Origin: Cryptomeria japonica
Taxonomy: Eukaryota > Streptophyta > Pinopsida > Cupressales > Cupressaceae
Reading direction: 5' to 3'
Assembly (NCBI RefSeq): GCF_030272615.1
Contig: NC_081410.1
Location: forward strand, 144,508,349 to 144,572,348
Length of the DNA: 64,000 bases
The stretch's first letter is position 1. Every line of letters starts with the position of its first letter. Shown here piece after piece: positions 47,201 through 58,853 of this stretch. Position numbers and translations under genes: made by a program. A model generated the notes under the pieces. That model saw nothing but the letters and a program-made list of their open reading frames with translations. It did not search any database and was not told the DNA's origin.

Positions 47201-50200
47201 AAAATTAAATTAATTAATTGATACTTGAGGTTTCTTTAATTAGGAACAAGTGATTGGTATCTAATTTAAACAAATTAATAGTTTTTAGGATACTTATAAT
47301 ATTTAACTTAAATTTGTGCGATGTAATTTTTGTGTATTGAGATGGATATATATATATATATATATTATATATTTTGAATATATGATTATATAAATGATTA
47401 AAAATAATTCTACATTAACCTTCATTTAAAATGTTAGTAGTAAGAAGGACAAAAAAAAAATATAAAGTGTGGGAAAATACTAAATCTTAAAAACAACACA
47501 CAACAGTGGCATTGATACATCATTAGTAGTGAGTGGGTACACCTTGTCATTCACGTCTATGACATGCCACAATTGCACAACCTCAAAGACTTCTTGATTT
47601 AGTGTAATCAATCAAAAAAATCTACTATTGAATTATTGTCAATATTACCTCATCCGAACAAAATAAAATCAACATTGTCCACAAGTATGCGATATAAGGA
47701 ATCTTGGGCAAAGATTCCTAGCAATTTGAACAAATATAACATAATAAGACTTTGGCAATACAAAATCCTTTTGCATTCAAATGTGTTTATGCTCATCATT
47801 TCTTTTCTTAATAATTTTGATGACAAGGGAATAGTGCAATGATGGTAACCTTCAAAATATTTTAAAACCCATGTGCCTTGAAAAAGAACTATCAAATCTA
47901 GAAAAAGAATTCCCCATGACCTAGAAAAGGTTCCATATAGGATACTTATACATCCCCCAATAGAGTAAACAAATTTAGAACTTACCCCATCTATAAATTC
48001 ATAAGATCCCAACTCAGAGCAGAGTTGAGTTGAGCGAGGTTAATATGTGAAGCCTAGGTGAAAACATTGAGAAAGCATCTTGTGCATCATATTGTACATT
48101 GTTTGGCATCACCAAGACATCGTCTACCACAAGTGAGAATGAATTTTGAAACACTATCACTACCATCCCCACCCTTTAATTTCCTCTTCTACCTTCTTCC
48201 TTTGTTACACTCAATGGCCAAACCATTATAAACCTACTCAAGCTCCTATTGTGGGTGCATCATGTAAAGTATTTATATTCCCTTTTCTACACTTGTATAA
48301 TGTAATACACACTCTTAATTACATTTTTAATATTTAATGAAAGTTCAAGCCTTGTTATGCTTTTCTCTATCATTTAAAGATTTGAAAACGGTTTATTTTT
48401 CTCCTTCTACCTGTACTCAATTTATTGTTTCTTCTATTCATCAAAACCTCACATTTCCAATATGAACCAATGTGTATAGAAATGCCTAGACAGTTTGTCA
48501 ATGACATCCAAGTGTATAAGTAGAGTTCTCACCTTGTAATTCATCATTGATTGTAATCTTTTTAGAAAATTCAACTATCAGGGTGTTTTTGCTAGTTGTT
48601 AGATTCATGATAGAGGCCTATCTAGATTGATGAGAAAATTTTTATATTTTCTTAGTAAATCTTGGCAAGGTTATGAGTTGTCTTCAACCATGTGTGGTAG
48701 TTTATGGTTGTAGTCTTTTTTATTAAGGATGATTATTAATGACCGGATAGATACTTTCTCATTCTTAGCACACTCACTTAATGGTGACACATGCATTAGT
48801 CCATTCAACTTCTTTGCTATGATATGCGAGAGTTCCTTCATTTATTTTTTAAATGCATGTATTTTACTTATATATAGTGGTGCATAGAAAAATGAGTTTT
48901 GGTACCTTATGATTTGTTGTGAAGGGTGTGTTTGATAAGTGACATGTTTGGTAAAAAATAAAGTTCAAATGTGACACTAAACATATGAATTATAAAAATT
49001 TCCCTATAAGAGGTTTTAAAAAATGTGTATTGCTTTCTAATCTAAGATAAAGTATCAAAATTAAATAATAATATTTGGATAACTACTATACATGGTTGTT
49101 TAATGGAGCATAAATGCGATCTACCACTCAATAATTAAATCATCAAAAATTATTTATTTATTCTTTTATAGCTAGAGGTTTAAATTTTGTGGGAGGGGAG
49201 GTTCATTTACTCGTAGATGTTGTTGTTTTCCTACCAGATTATATCTATAGAACAAAGATTCTGATTGTGATTGCAAGTATTTATCAAGTACCACAAGGTA
49301 TTTAATTGAATATAAGGAAACTGATTGGCCTATATCAAGTTATATTTCATTATAAAAGACCCAAATTATATTTAATAATACAAATGAACTATAAGAAGAA
49401 ATAAGTTCAACACAAACATTAAAACATTCTCATTCAATTTTCTCAAAGCATGGAAAAGATGTGGATTAAATTTAAAGAGAGACATAGCTATTTGGCATTA
49501 GATATTTTAATAAAGTCCATGAGACCTATCCTGAAATTAATTATAAAATCGAAACAAAAAAATATGTGTTATATTAAGTTCAACACAAACATTAAAACAA
49601 TCTCATTCAATTTTTGCAAAGCATAGTAAAGATATGGATTAAATTTATAGATAAAATTTAAAGAGAGAAATACCTATTTGGCATTAGAGATTTTAATATA
49701 GTCCATGAGACCTATCCTGATATTAATTCTAAAATTAAAACAAAATAATATGTGTTATATTTTGATACATTTGACATCCACTACATGTGACAACCTAGTG
49801 GTAATTGCACTATGAAATAAAGAAAGATGATCTTGGTCTCTATTCATGTGTTAAAAATGGCTTCACCGTGTACAAAGATTCCACTACTCATTTAGTAGCT
49901 AATGATAAGGGGAACACAAAAGCAAGCAATGGAGGAGGATAGTTTCCATATTTAAATTACTCATTGAGAAATAGAAACATGATCAATCCTAATGAGAATG
50001 TTGAAATTGTAAGTCAAGTAGGGAGATGGTGGAACATATAGTAATTATTGCTTATCACGCTTTATACAAATCATAAATAGCATTTGAGTTGATATGATTA
50101 GTATATGATGGATCTAACAAGGGAAAGGATTGGCACATAATCCAAATGTGAGTTTGCTACTACCTATTTTCTATGTAAATTAAAACATTTATGCCATGTC

Positions 50201-50560
50201 TTAAAATTATTTGATAATTAGTTACAAATGAGTGAAAGAAAAAATAAGCGAGTAGTTTAAAGCACACATGTGGTTGAAGAGCAATAGGGACATGTTAGAT
50301 ATTATACAATTAAAGAACATCCTCTATCATTTAAATCCACAAAGATAAAAATCATCTAAAGAGAATGTCACACTAAAATTATCACATACAAGCATAATTT
50401 CTACCTCAAATTGATATCTTAAAACATAAACACTCAATCCAATGGTGACAATTATGTATAAATAATCACCATAGGTGAAATAGAAACCATGGCTAGTTGC
50501 TATCACATCCAACTATCCATACCCCAATTCTTATGATCATCTTATGGAAATTCCTTTTGT
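47201..50560. other. Right arm, AT-rich, no gene recognised
   Basis: Mirror of 31506-34552. It contains the arm-specific 173-bp duplication at 49405-49760. No conserved frame. Confidence 0.45.
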
Positions 50561-50865
50561 ACTCTTTCAGTGATTTCTAATTCACGGGTATTTGCATGAT
50601 CACGAGGGGCCAAAAAGTGGCGATATGAAAAAAATTGCCTTCTCCACTAGTTCAAAAATGTGAAAAATCTATGTTGACTTAAATTGCTTGGCTTGGATGT
50701 CAGTACATCAAGCCATGGGAAAAGCCAAAGCATATCGAATATCCGATAATATTAGATATTCGATATGATCAAATATCCGATATTATTGAAATTATATATT
50801 ATATAATATATAATAATTATATATTAAATAATATATTATATCATATATTATATAGCATATATGTA

Positions 50866-51270
50866 TGTATATACATGTATACATATATATAATGTGTACA
50901 TGTGTGTGTGAATGAGAAGCAATGTTGGAACACACAAGAAACCCTCTCATAAAAAATAGAACACAAAATTTTCTGATTTTTCTACTATATAAATGTATAT
51001 ATACATGTATACATATATATAATGTGTACATGTGTGTGTGAATGAGAAGCAATGTTGGAACACACAAGAAACCCTCTCATAAAAAATAGAACACAAAATT
51101 TTCTGATTTTTCTACTACGTTCAACTTTTCCATGTTATTGCTCATTCCATGGGTTCTATTTCTATACAAAAACCCCCTCATAAAAAAACACAGGACACAA
51201 CTAACTAATTTTGTCACTATATTTAGCTTTTTGATGTCGTTGTTCATTTCATGGATTATGTTTGTATACA
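50866..51270. repeat. 130-bp direct tandem repeat with decayed third and fourth units
   Basis: 50866-50988 and 50996-51118 are almost identical (period 130 bp; ACATGTGTGTGTGAATGAG, AACCCTCTCATAAAAAATAG). A looser repeat of the CTCATAAAAAA...TTGTATAC type continues to about 51270. Confidence 0.75.
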
Positions 51271-51529
51271 AAAAAGTGGAAACAACTCACAAAAATGTAT
51301 TGATAAAATTGACTTATTAATAAAATGCGGACACCCACAAGAAACACACCTCTAATTTTTCCCTCCCTCTTCTATGAATTGTTATACAAATAGGACCCTT
51401 GGATTGAAAAGTAATGTGGAAGACATTACTAAATGTTTCAAAATTGCAATCTCCCAATGGAAACAATGACCTCTTAGGGAAATATTCAAATGATTGAAAC
51501 ATGGATATGAATGCATGTATGCGTGTATA

Positions 51530-51646
51530 TATAAATATATGTGTATGTATGTTTATATATGTACATATACATATAGATCTATATAATATGTACATATGCA
51601 TGTGTGTGTGTGTATGTATATATATATATATATATGTATATATATG

Positions 51647-51716
<70 letters not shown>

Positions 51717-51717
51717 G

Positions 51718-51768
<51 letters not shown>

Positions 51769-51779
51769 CATATATATAC

Positions 51780-51832
<53 letters not shown>
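51530..51832. repeat. TATATG/TATACA microsatellite
   Basis: About 300 bp of alternating TA, TATG and TACA. Long frames on both strands here are repeat translation. Confidence 0.93.
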
Positions 51833-51838
<6 letters not shown>

Positions 51839-52050
51839 CTTAGTATTTATTTGATTAAATGAATACTTAGTATTTATTTGATTATTTAACCATCAATTAA
51901 TAATTAATTAAATTAATATTTAATTAATTCATCTTAACCCTCTTCTCCTATTAATTAAATAAATTATTCAATTTATTTGATTTAATTCACTTAACCAAAT
52001 TCATACCATTAATTAAATAAATAAATCATATTTGTTTAATTAAATCTTCT

Positions 52051-52187
52051 CTCACATTTAAATAAATTAATATTTATTTAAATCCCCCAAAATCCCACCT
52101 CTCACATTTAAATAAATTAATATTTATTTAAATCCCCCAAAATCCCACCTCTCACATTTAAATAAATAAATCATTTATTTAAATCAC
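52051..52187. repeat. 50-bp tandem repeat in the LTR
   Basis: Three units starting CTCACATTTAAATAAA at 52051, 52101 and 52151. Each holds a long ATTTAAATAAAT/ATTTATTTAAAT palindrome followed by CCCCCAAAATCCCAC in the first two. Confidence 0.8.
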
Positions 52188-52414
52188 CTTTATCCTCCAC
52201 CCACTTGTATTTTCCTACAAAAGCAAGTTGCACAACTATTTTAAATAAATCATTTATTTAAATTACCAAAATTTCTCCCACTTGCATTTTCCTACAAAAT
52301 CCACTTGCATGCCTAAACCCCTTCTAGAATTTTCTAATCACTTCTAAATAACCTAACCCCTTCTCTAAACTTTGTCACATTCCTAAGCAAAAGGGAAGTC
52401 ACTTCTCAAACCCT

Positions 52415-52595
52415 CAAAGTCTTTGATAAACATTAAAGGCTTTCAACCTTCAACCACTAAATGGCTCAAAGTCTTTGATAACCATTGAAGGCTTTCAACC
52501 TTCAACCACTAAATGGCTCAAAGTCTTTGATAACCATTGAAGGCTTTCAACCTTCAACCACTTAATCCCCAAAGTCTCCAATAACCATTAATGGT
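52415..52595. repeat. 52-bp tandem repeat in the LTR, 3.5 copies
   Basis: CAAAGTCTTTGATAA(A/C)CATT starts units at 52415, 52467 and 52519 with a partial unit at 52570. LTR enhancers are often tandem repeats, so a regulatory role is plausible but unproven. Confidence 0.85.
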
Positions 52596-52957
52596 TACCT
52601 CAAACCCTCCCACATGGTTAAAACATTTGTTTTGACTCAACCTCTACCCAACCCAAAGGTCTCATCAGGCCATTAATGCTTTGACCATGATTATCTCTTA
52701 AACATTTGCACAAAGGTTTATCCTTGGATTAACTCTTAATCCAATGGGTAATCTTAATTTGGACTTGACCCTTAGCCTCTAGATAACCATGAGGTCTTCT
52801 CAGGCCTTTAATGCCTTCAACCTCTTCTCTCAACCCAATCCTATGTTGACACTTGTCACCATTTTATTGGTGCCAATTGTGCACATAGATCCCCAACTTT
52901 CAAACTTGGCCTTTGATTAAACCATTCAATCTTAACCCTTCATTTCCCCATTTCTTC

Positions 52958-52966
52958 TATAAATAG
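52958..52966 (+). promoter_or_regulatory. TATA box of the LTR promoter
   Basis: TATAAATAG about 400 bp before the LTR end, followed by CT-rich CCCTTCTCCTC, a typical plant LTR start region. Confidence 0.6.
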
Positions 52967-53362
52967 AACCCTTCTCCTCAAGCAAAAGAGAAGCATTAGA
53001 GTATTGTTGTTATACTGGCATTAGCATAGAGCTTTTTCATAGCATCACTATCTACTCTTGCATAGTATTTGCTTATCATATTCAACCATCTTGAATCTCC
53101 ATATGGCATCCATGGCTAGTGCTAAAAGCTGAGAGCTACACTCATTTGGGACTTGGAGAGGAGAGGAACAAGGGAGGAGCAACTATGAGCATCTTGATTA
53201 GCTATTTTATTCTATGTTTATATGCTTTCTATTTCATGCTTAATATCTCTCTTCATATGTCTGTTTAGGATAATCTTTTGTTGCTAACACTAATGTTTGT
53301 TTCTTGTGCTCTTGTGTGTGTTGCCATCAAACAGATTTTCTAATCCTTTTTGCAGAGCATCA

Positions 53363-53380
53363 TTTGGTGAACCCGACGTG
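53363..53380 (+). other. Primer-binding site (PBS)
   Basis: TTTGGTGAACCCGACGTG follows the LTR end; TGG matches a tRNA CCA end. The tRNA is not assigned. Confidence 0.6.
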
Positions 53381-55964
53381 AATCCAAACACCAAAAAGAT
53401 CAATTTTTTTTTAACCAATAACATGTTTGAATGTTGAAAATGTCACACAGGTTGTGCTTTTGACACTATTTTGGTGCGTTTGACATTATTTTCGCGCTAT
53501 TCACCCTGTTTTAGTGCTTTTGCCTTCTCTATCTTTCCCTTTCTTTTAGTGCGTTTGTGTTAAATAGTGCCTCTGTTCAAACGCAGACTAGCGCTATTGT
53601 AACAAAACGTTGTACAAATCACCTTGTAACAAAAAAAATAAAAAATTAGAAGGCGGATTTTACTAACTATTTTTCTCTTTTGTGCAGATTTAAATTAGAT
53701 TAAAAAGTAGATTTATATTTTTTACTAACTTGTTTTTGAAGTTGGTTTTAAAAATGAATTCACTTTTTATTTTGGTTTAAAATTAACTTCACATTTCAAA
53801 TTTGGGCTTTTAAAAAAGAATCACACATTTGTTTGGGGCTCTTAAAAAGAATTTCATTGTTCCAAGGTAAAAAGAACCACAAACTTATACAAAAACAACT
53901 TTATTTTTTTTGCAAGTTAGGAAACAAACTTCGTTTTGGTGCTTAAAATCAACAAGGCAAATTTTATTTCTTGCATCAAGATAAAACTCACAATCCACAC
54001 TTCCATTTTTGGTGCAAATAAAATTCACAATCAACTTGTCTCATTTTTAAAGCAATTTTACTTCATGCAAACGTGTTTTTCATTAAGTTGACCAGGATTT
54101 TCAAATTCTAGTTTACTCAAACAATTGCCTTTGAAAATTAAAAAGAACACCATGATTGTTGGAGTAACATCTCCAAATAGTTAGATCACATTGCAATGAT
54201 AGATTAAAAAGAACAAGTGTTTTTCGTGCTTGGCACACTTGTGCAAAGAGTTGGTCGAGTGGTCCTACTTCTAACACACACTATCCTCTCCCTTGGCTTT
54301 CGTGGTCCTAGGTGCAAGAGAAAAGTGTTAGTAACACTCAAAATTTTATCTTTTTAAGAGAGGCCTGCCAAGAGACACATCACTCTTGGGAACGACCTTG
54401 AGCGGTAAATCCTTCGAGCCGCTATAGAAATCAGGTGAGAGTGAAAGCTGTAGCCTTGGGTATAGCTGTTCCTACAGTGTAACTGGCCGAAAGGACAAAT
54501 GGGCCCCACCACCAGTTACAAGGCTCTTAAGTGAGTCACTGCAGAATGAACTTATGTCCAAAAACATCGAACATGACTAAACACCTTTAAATAGTAGCCC
54601 ACCCGTTCTATTGATTGAGGATATTTGCGATATAATTTAGTGCAAGAGCATAGATGGTTTTGCTCCCAAGATACTCACCATACATATTTCCTTGAGTAGA
54701 AACATAGCTTTTTGAAAAGGCACTTGTGGCTTGATAAAAGTGGTGACTCCCCCATCATAGGGATCATCTATTTGTTATGCTCATGCAAGACTTAGTATAT
54801 CACATCCTTACCTGCCAAGGCGGGATTTATAAGGTATGTAGTACCAAAGTCAAAGAAATATCAAGATGTGGGCTAAATTTATCACAACTGGCCATTTGAC
54901 CTTAGGGATAAAAAGTGTTTGAAGTGTGTTCATTTTAAAGACCAAGTGCAAATTGAGCCGACTTCAGGCTTTGGAAATACACCTTAAAATACATCTAAAG
55001 GAAGGGTCATATAAAAAGTCCAAAAGATTGGGTTGATCTAGACCCATACTCATTTGTGCCTTTGGGGCAACATTCTTGTGTTTGTGTGCTTGCTTTATTT
55101 TCTTGTCAAAGAAAAGTCAGAAAAATCACTTCCCAAAAGCAAAGTATTCATCCAACCAAACATCTGTCAAAACAACCAAAAACATCAAAAACAAGGTACA
55201 AACAACAAAGAGTCAAATTTTATGACCATTCTTCACATCTTGCGAAAGAAGAAGCGTCATCAGAATATCAACTTGAAAAGAAGACCATTGAGCTCAAAGG
55301 CTTTGATCAAAAGAAGGAAATTCTTCTATATAAATAGACAAATCTTTGTCTCACATAGAGCTCTGAGTTATCACAAAAAAACCAAGGAGGAAAGATTAAT
55401 CCCAACTTCTTCTCAAACGTCTGTATCACATACAACACAGCTCGAGAAATATCACCAACACCTAAAAGGGAAGAGGTAGAGTTTGTCCCATTCGTAACAC
55501 AAAGTTTTTATTGAAAGTTGAAAACGTTTCATCTATCATCTCATTCATACATCATCACTTCATCATCAATCCGTCCCAACTCTCAAAACATTAAGAGGTT
55601 CTTGTCCCAAGTTATCTTTTAGATATTGCTTGAAATCAAACACATCACATCACTTTTTAGATTGTTTCTACATCTAGGATAAGCTCATCCTAAGAGACAC
55701 ATCTACGCAGGTTAAAACTAGTTCATGAGTGAATCCTCTCATTACTAGGTAGTTCAATCTATAACACATCTCAGATTTCTCTACACCTTATCACATCAAA
55801 TCTTATCAAACAAGCAAGCAATTCGAAGAAGAAATTTCGGTTACATCTACCTTAAAAGTGTTAAGAGATCCACATGCAACACAATTCACCAATCATCAAA
55901 TCTCTCATTTCATCAAAAACTCATCATCATTTTTATGCAATTTCAACAAAGACTCATAAACAAA
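53381..55964 (+). other. Gypsy leader, non-coding
   Basis: 2.5 kb between primer site and gag. It includes GTGCGTTTG-type motifs (53455-53600) like those in the left element. A GC-richer segment at 54230-54560 reads like a structured leader. An open frame at 55054-55479 (141 codons, Lys/Ser/Gln-rich) has no domain; Tat elements sometimes carry an extra ORF before gag, but I do not call this one. Confidence 0.5.
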
Positions 55965-57419
55965 ATGGCCCAAACCCGATCGCAGTCACGGCAACGAGAA
56001 ATAGAAATAGAAGAAGAAGAAGAGGAAAATCTCAATGAATTCCAAGAAGCACTTGGAGGAAATGCAAATGACGAAAACCCAAGTACTCCTACTCCTGCAA
56101 CAATAGAAAGGGCTCAGCATAACCCTCTCTTTAACAGACTTTTTGACGAAATACTCAGGAGCAATGCAGATGCTCACTTCTTAAGACTCGCTCAAGAAGG
56201 AGCAAAACTCCCCTCTGACTTTGATCTTGCCCAATTAAGACAAGCATCAGAAAGACAAAGTCGCCATGAAGAGGAAAGAGGTAGAGATCCCATTAGATAT
56301 AACATTCCTCGAGGTAACCCACCACCTCCTCCTCCAAATGAAATGGAGATGTTGCGGCAACAAGTCGAGAATCTCGCCCAACAGCTTCATAGTGGTGTCA
56401 AGACTAACCGATTCTCACTCAATGACATCTGTCCCTATCCTTTTGATAGGAATCTTTACATGCCACCATTTCCACGAGGATTCGAAACACCCAAATTTGA
56501 AAAATATAGAGGAAAGGGGGATCCCCGTGATCATGTCCGAGAATTTCATTCCGCTTGTCTTGAAGTGGCATATGAAGACACATACCTAATGCGCCTTTTT
56601 ACCCAAAGTTTGGGAGGAACAACCATGTCATGGTTTTCCTGACTATCGGGTGGCATTAGAACATTTGAGGAACTCATCCAGAAGTTCCTATCTCATTACT
56701 CTCATAACATTGAACGCGACATCACCATGGCTGATCTGTGCAACACCAAACAAAAACCAGGTGAACTATTCTTAGTATTCCTGCAACGATAGCGCCAAAT
56801 GTCTAGCAGACGTTCTCTTCAGTTACCTGAACGAGAACTAGTGGAAATCTTCATTTCCAACTTAAACGAAGAAATGGAATTTCACCTAGATGTCAAAGAC
56901 ACAGACTCTTTTAACGATATGATCACCAAGGGTTTAAAATGTGAAAGGGCACTCATCAAGAAAGGACTCATCAAAATTTTTAATGAACCAAAAGATGGTC
57001 CTCGCCCACGCTTCAATAGCGATAAACCAAACTTCTGGAACAAAAATAAGAATATCGTCAACGATGGGGTTGTGGATACTCGAACTATCCAAAATGCACA
57101 ACCTGTGGTTCAGTTTGTAGGACAAAATCATCCACCTCAGAACAACACAAATGTTCCTTCTAATCAAGATCGCATCACATCTCACGATGAACCTAGACCT
57201 CGTCAGCAAAAACAAAAATGCACATACACTCCCTTAGGGGAACCCATTGAAATAGTATTGCGACAACTCATTTCTCAAAATTTGGTCACTCTACCTAAAC
57301 TATCAAACTATGAGCCTCAGGTCAAACCGGCATGGTGGAGAGATACTGAACACTGTGAATTCCATCAAGGAAGAGGGCACAAGACAAGTAATTGTCACCG
57401 ATTGAAAGATCTCATTTAG
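55965..57419 (+). pseudogene. gag: Gypsy Gag
   Basis: Structural capsid/nucleocapsid polyprotein of the retrotransposon. The start is placed at MAQTRSQSRQ, preferred over an ATG 30 bp upstream because Tat Gags begin this way. There is an acidic stretch (IEIEEEEEE), a capsid region with PPFPRGFETPKFEKYRGKGD and YLMRLFTQSLGGTTMSWFS, then after the stop FEELIQKFLSHYSHNI. A zinc knuckle of the form C-x2-H-x4-GH-x4-C lies at 57354-57395. In-frame stops at 56640 (TGA), 56790 (TAG) and 57417 (TAG) break it, with no frameshift. Confidence 0.88.
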
Positions 57420-58853
57420 GATCTTATTAATCGAGGAGAAATTGAAATTGAAGGACATGACCCAAAAACAACAAATAATGATCATCTGATGTTCAAAAAT
57501 CCACTTCCATCACAAGATCAAAGGGGTCCTTCTACTTCTAGGTGAGGCACTAATACCACTGATTATACACAGGCTGTGTATAATTACACTGTAAATCATC
57601 TGTATGATGCCAGTGAACAAGTTGCAACTATAACCTTCAAAAATCCCAACTCAAATTGCAATGTTGTGACGCGTCACGGCAAAGTTACCATAAAGGTAGC
57701 TCCACAAGGCACCACCTCCATCCCAAAGTAGTACAATCTTGTGGAACAATTAGACAAAACCCCTGCGCTTATATCCATTTTAGAGCTTTTGCATCTATCG
57801 CCATCTCATAAAACTATCTTGGATCAAGCCCTCCAAGAAGCGTCAGTCCCTGCAAATCTGAATACAGACCAATTTCAAGCCATGGTTGGAAATCTAAAGT
57901 CCTCACCTTGTCTCATTTTTTCCGAAAGTGACAACTCTTCCTTCCAGCAACCTCATAACGCTTCGCTACACATAGAAGGCTTTATCAACCAGCACAGGAT
58001 CAAGCGAGTCTTGATCGATAATGGAGTAGGCTTGAATATTTGTACACTACAATTGGTCACAGCATTGGGATATGCAGTAGAATCAGTGGATCCTCGTCAA
58101 AAGATCACAATCAAAGCCTATGATGATGCAGAGCGTTCATCCAAAGGAGCTGTGGTACTACCAATCCGAGTAGGCCCCGTAGTAAAGCACATCATCTGTC
58201 AGGTTCTGGACCTTCCTCTGCCATATAATCTATTATTAGGGAGACCTTGGATACATGCCATGCAAGCCGTTCCATCTACCTACCATCAATGTATCAAGTT
58301 CCCACATAACGGTGTAGAGATCACAATTCTGGGCGATGCAAACCCCTTTGCATTTTGCCATAATATCAGCCATCAACCAGAGATTACTGCTCCTAATAAT
58401 AGGGAAGCCATTTCCTCCACATCATATGTAAATCCCACCTCTCTTGCTAGTTCGAACACCCCTATACCCAAGCAAGAAAAACTTAAAATGAAAGTAGCAG
58501 AGGAAGGTCCTGGAGATTACAACTTAAGTCAACTCTTTTGTGTGGGACAAATGCCCACTTCTCCTAGAACACATGGTAAACCACAACAGTTACTCCAGCA
58601 ACCATTAATCACGCCTGCATGTGCCTTGACGCCTTTCATCCTTGGAAAGATTCAAGAGGAAGAGACACAAGATGAGGACCTAGCGGAATGGATCTATAAA
58701 GATCCCATCACCACTGATAAACCGCAAGTTACACTTCCTATGGAACAGTATGGCAAAGGCCTCCTCATTATGCAAAGAATGGGATATGATGGTCAGAGTG
58801 CTTTGGGATGCTGCAAACAAGGACGACATGAACCTCTGCTACCAGAATTTTAA
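57420..58853 (+). pseudogene. pol: Gypsy aspartic protease region with G-patch
   Basis: Continues the gag frame through stops at 57543 (TGA) and 57729 (TAG), then stays open 57732-58850. The retropepsin-like protease has its active-site loop as VLIDNGVGLNICTL (about 58008-58050), with DNG in place of the usual DTG/DSG, and LLLGRPWIHAMQAVPSTYHQ as the family's second conserved block. Near the end, QYGKGLLIMQRMGYDGQSAL and QGRHEPL (58747-58845) form a G-patch, a glycine-rich RNA-binding motif. The frame stops at TAA 58851. It matures Gag-Pol. Confidence 0.82.

Larger units (their letters stand above)
30725..50865. repeat. 20-kb palindrome with telomere-repeat core
   Basis: The sequence 30725-39545 reappears, reverse-complemented and in collinear order, at 41829-50865. 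Anchors that pair are 30935/50790, 31640/50450, 33250/48650, 34700/47040, 35450/46215, 37069/44265, 38300/43035 and 39400/41990. The arms differ by roughly 10-15% in sampled stretches plus many small indels. The 2.3 kb between them is degenerate telomere repeat. Outer edges lie in AT-rich tracts, so the exact ends and any target duplication cannot be read. Confidence 0.93.
41829..50865 (-). repeat. Palindrome right arm
   Basis: Mirror of the left arm with its own changes: a 173-bp tandem duplication (49405-49760), a 191-bp tandem duplication in the TMEM214-like copy (44248-44629), a longer TA run at 47347-47370, and no TRIM element. Confidence 0.9.
51850..53362 (+). repeat. 5' LTR (left boundary approximate)
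   Basis: Ends GAGCATCA directly before the primer-binding site. It has AT-rich palindromic 50-bp repeats (52051-52187), a 52-bp tandem repeat (52415-52595), a TATA box and a transcript-like downstream region. The start is masked by the TA microsatellite; no paired 3' LTR is in the window to fix it. Confidence 0.65.

Noticed and set aside
30725-50865. Palindrome as a sequencing or assembly hairpin artefact
   Set aside because: Arms differ at many positions, have arm-specific indels and duplications, and only one carries the TRIM with a clean empty site in the other.
51317-51862. Frames of 80-154 codons on both strands
   Set aside because: Microsatellite translation of TATATG/TATACA repeats, as above.
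55054-55479. 141-codon frame in the gypsy leader as an extra ORF1
   Set aside because: Low-complexity Lys/Gln/Ser composition, an overlapping frame of 93 codons in another phase, and no domain.
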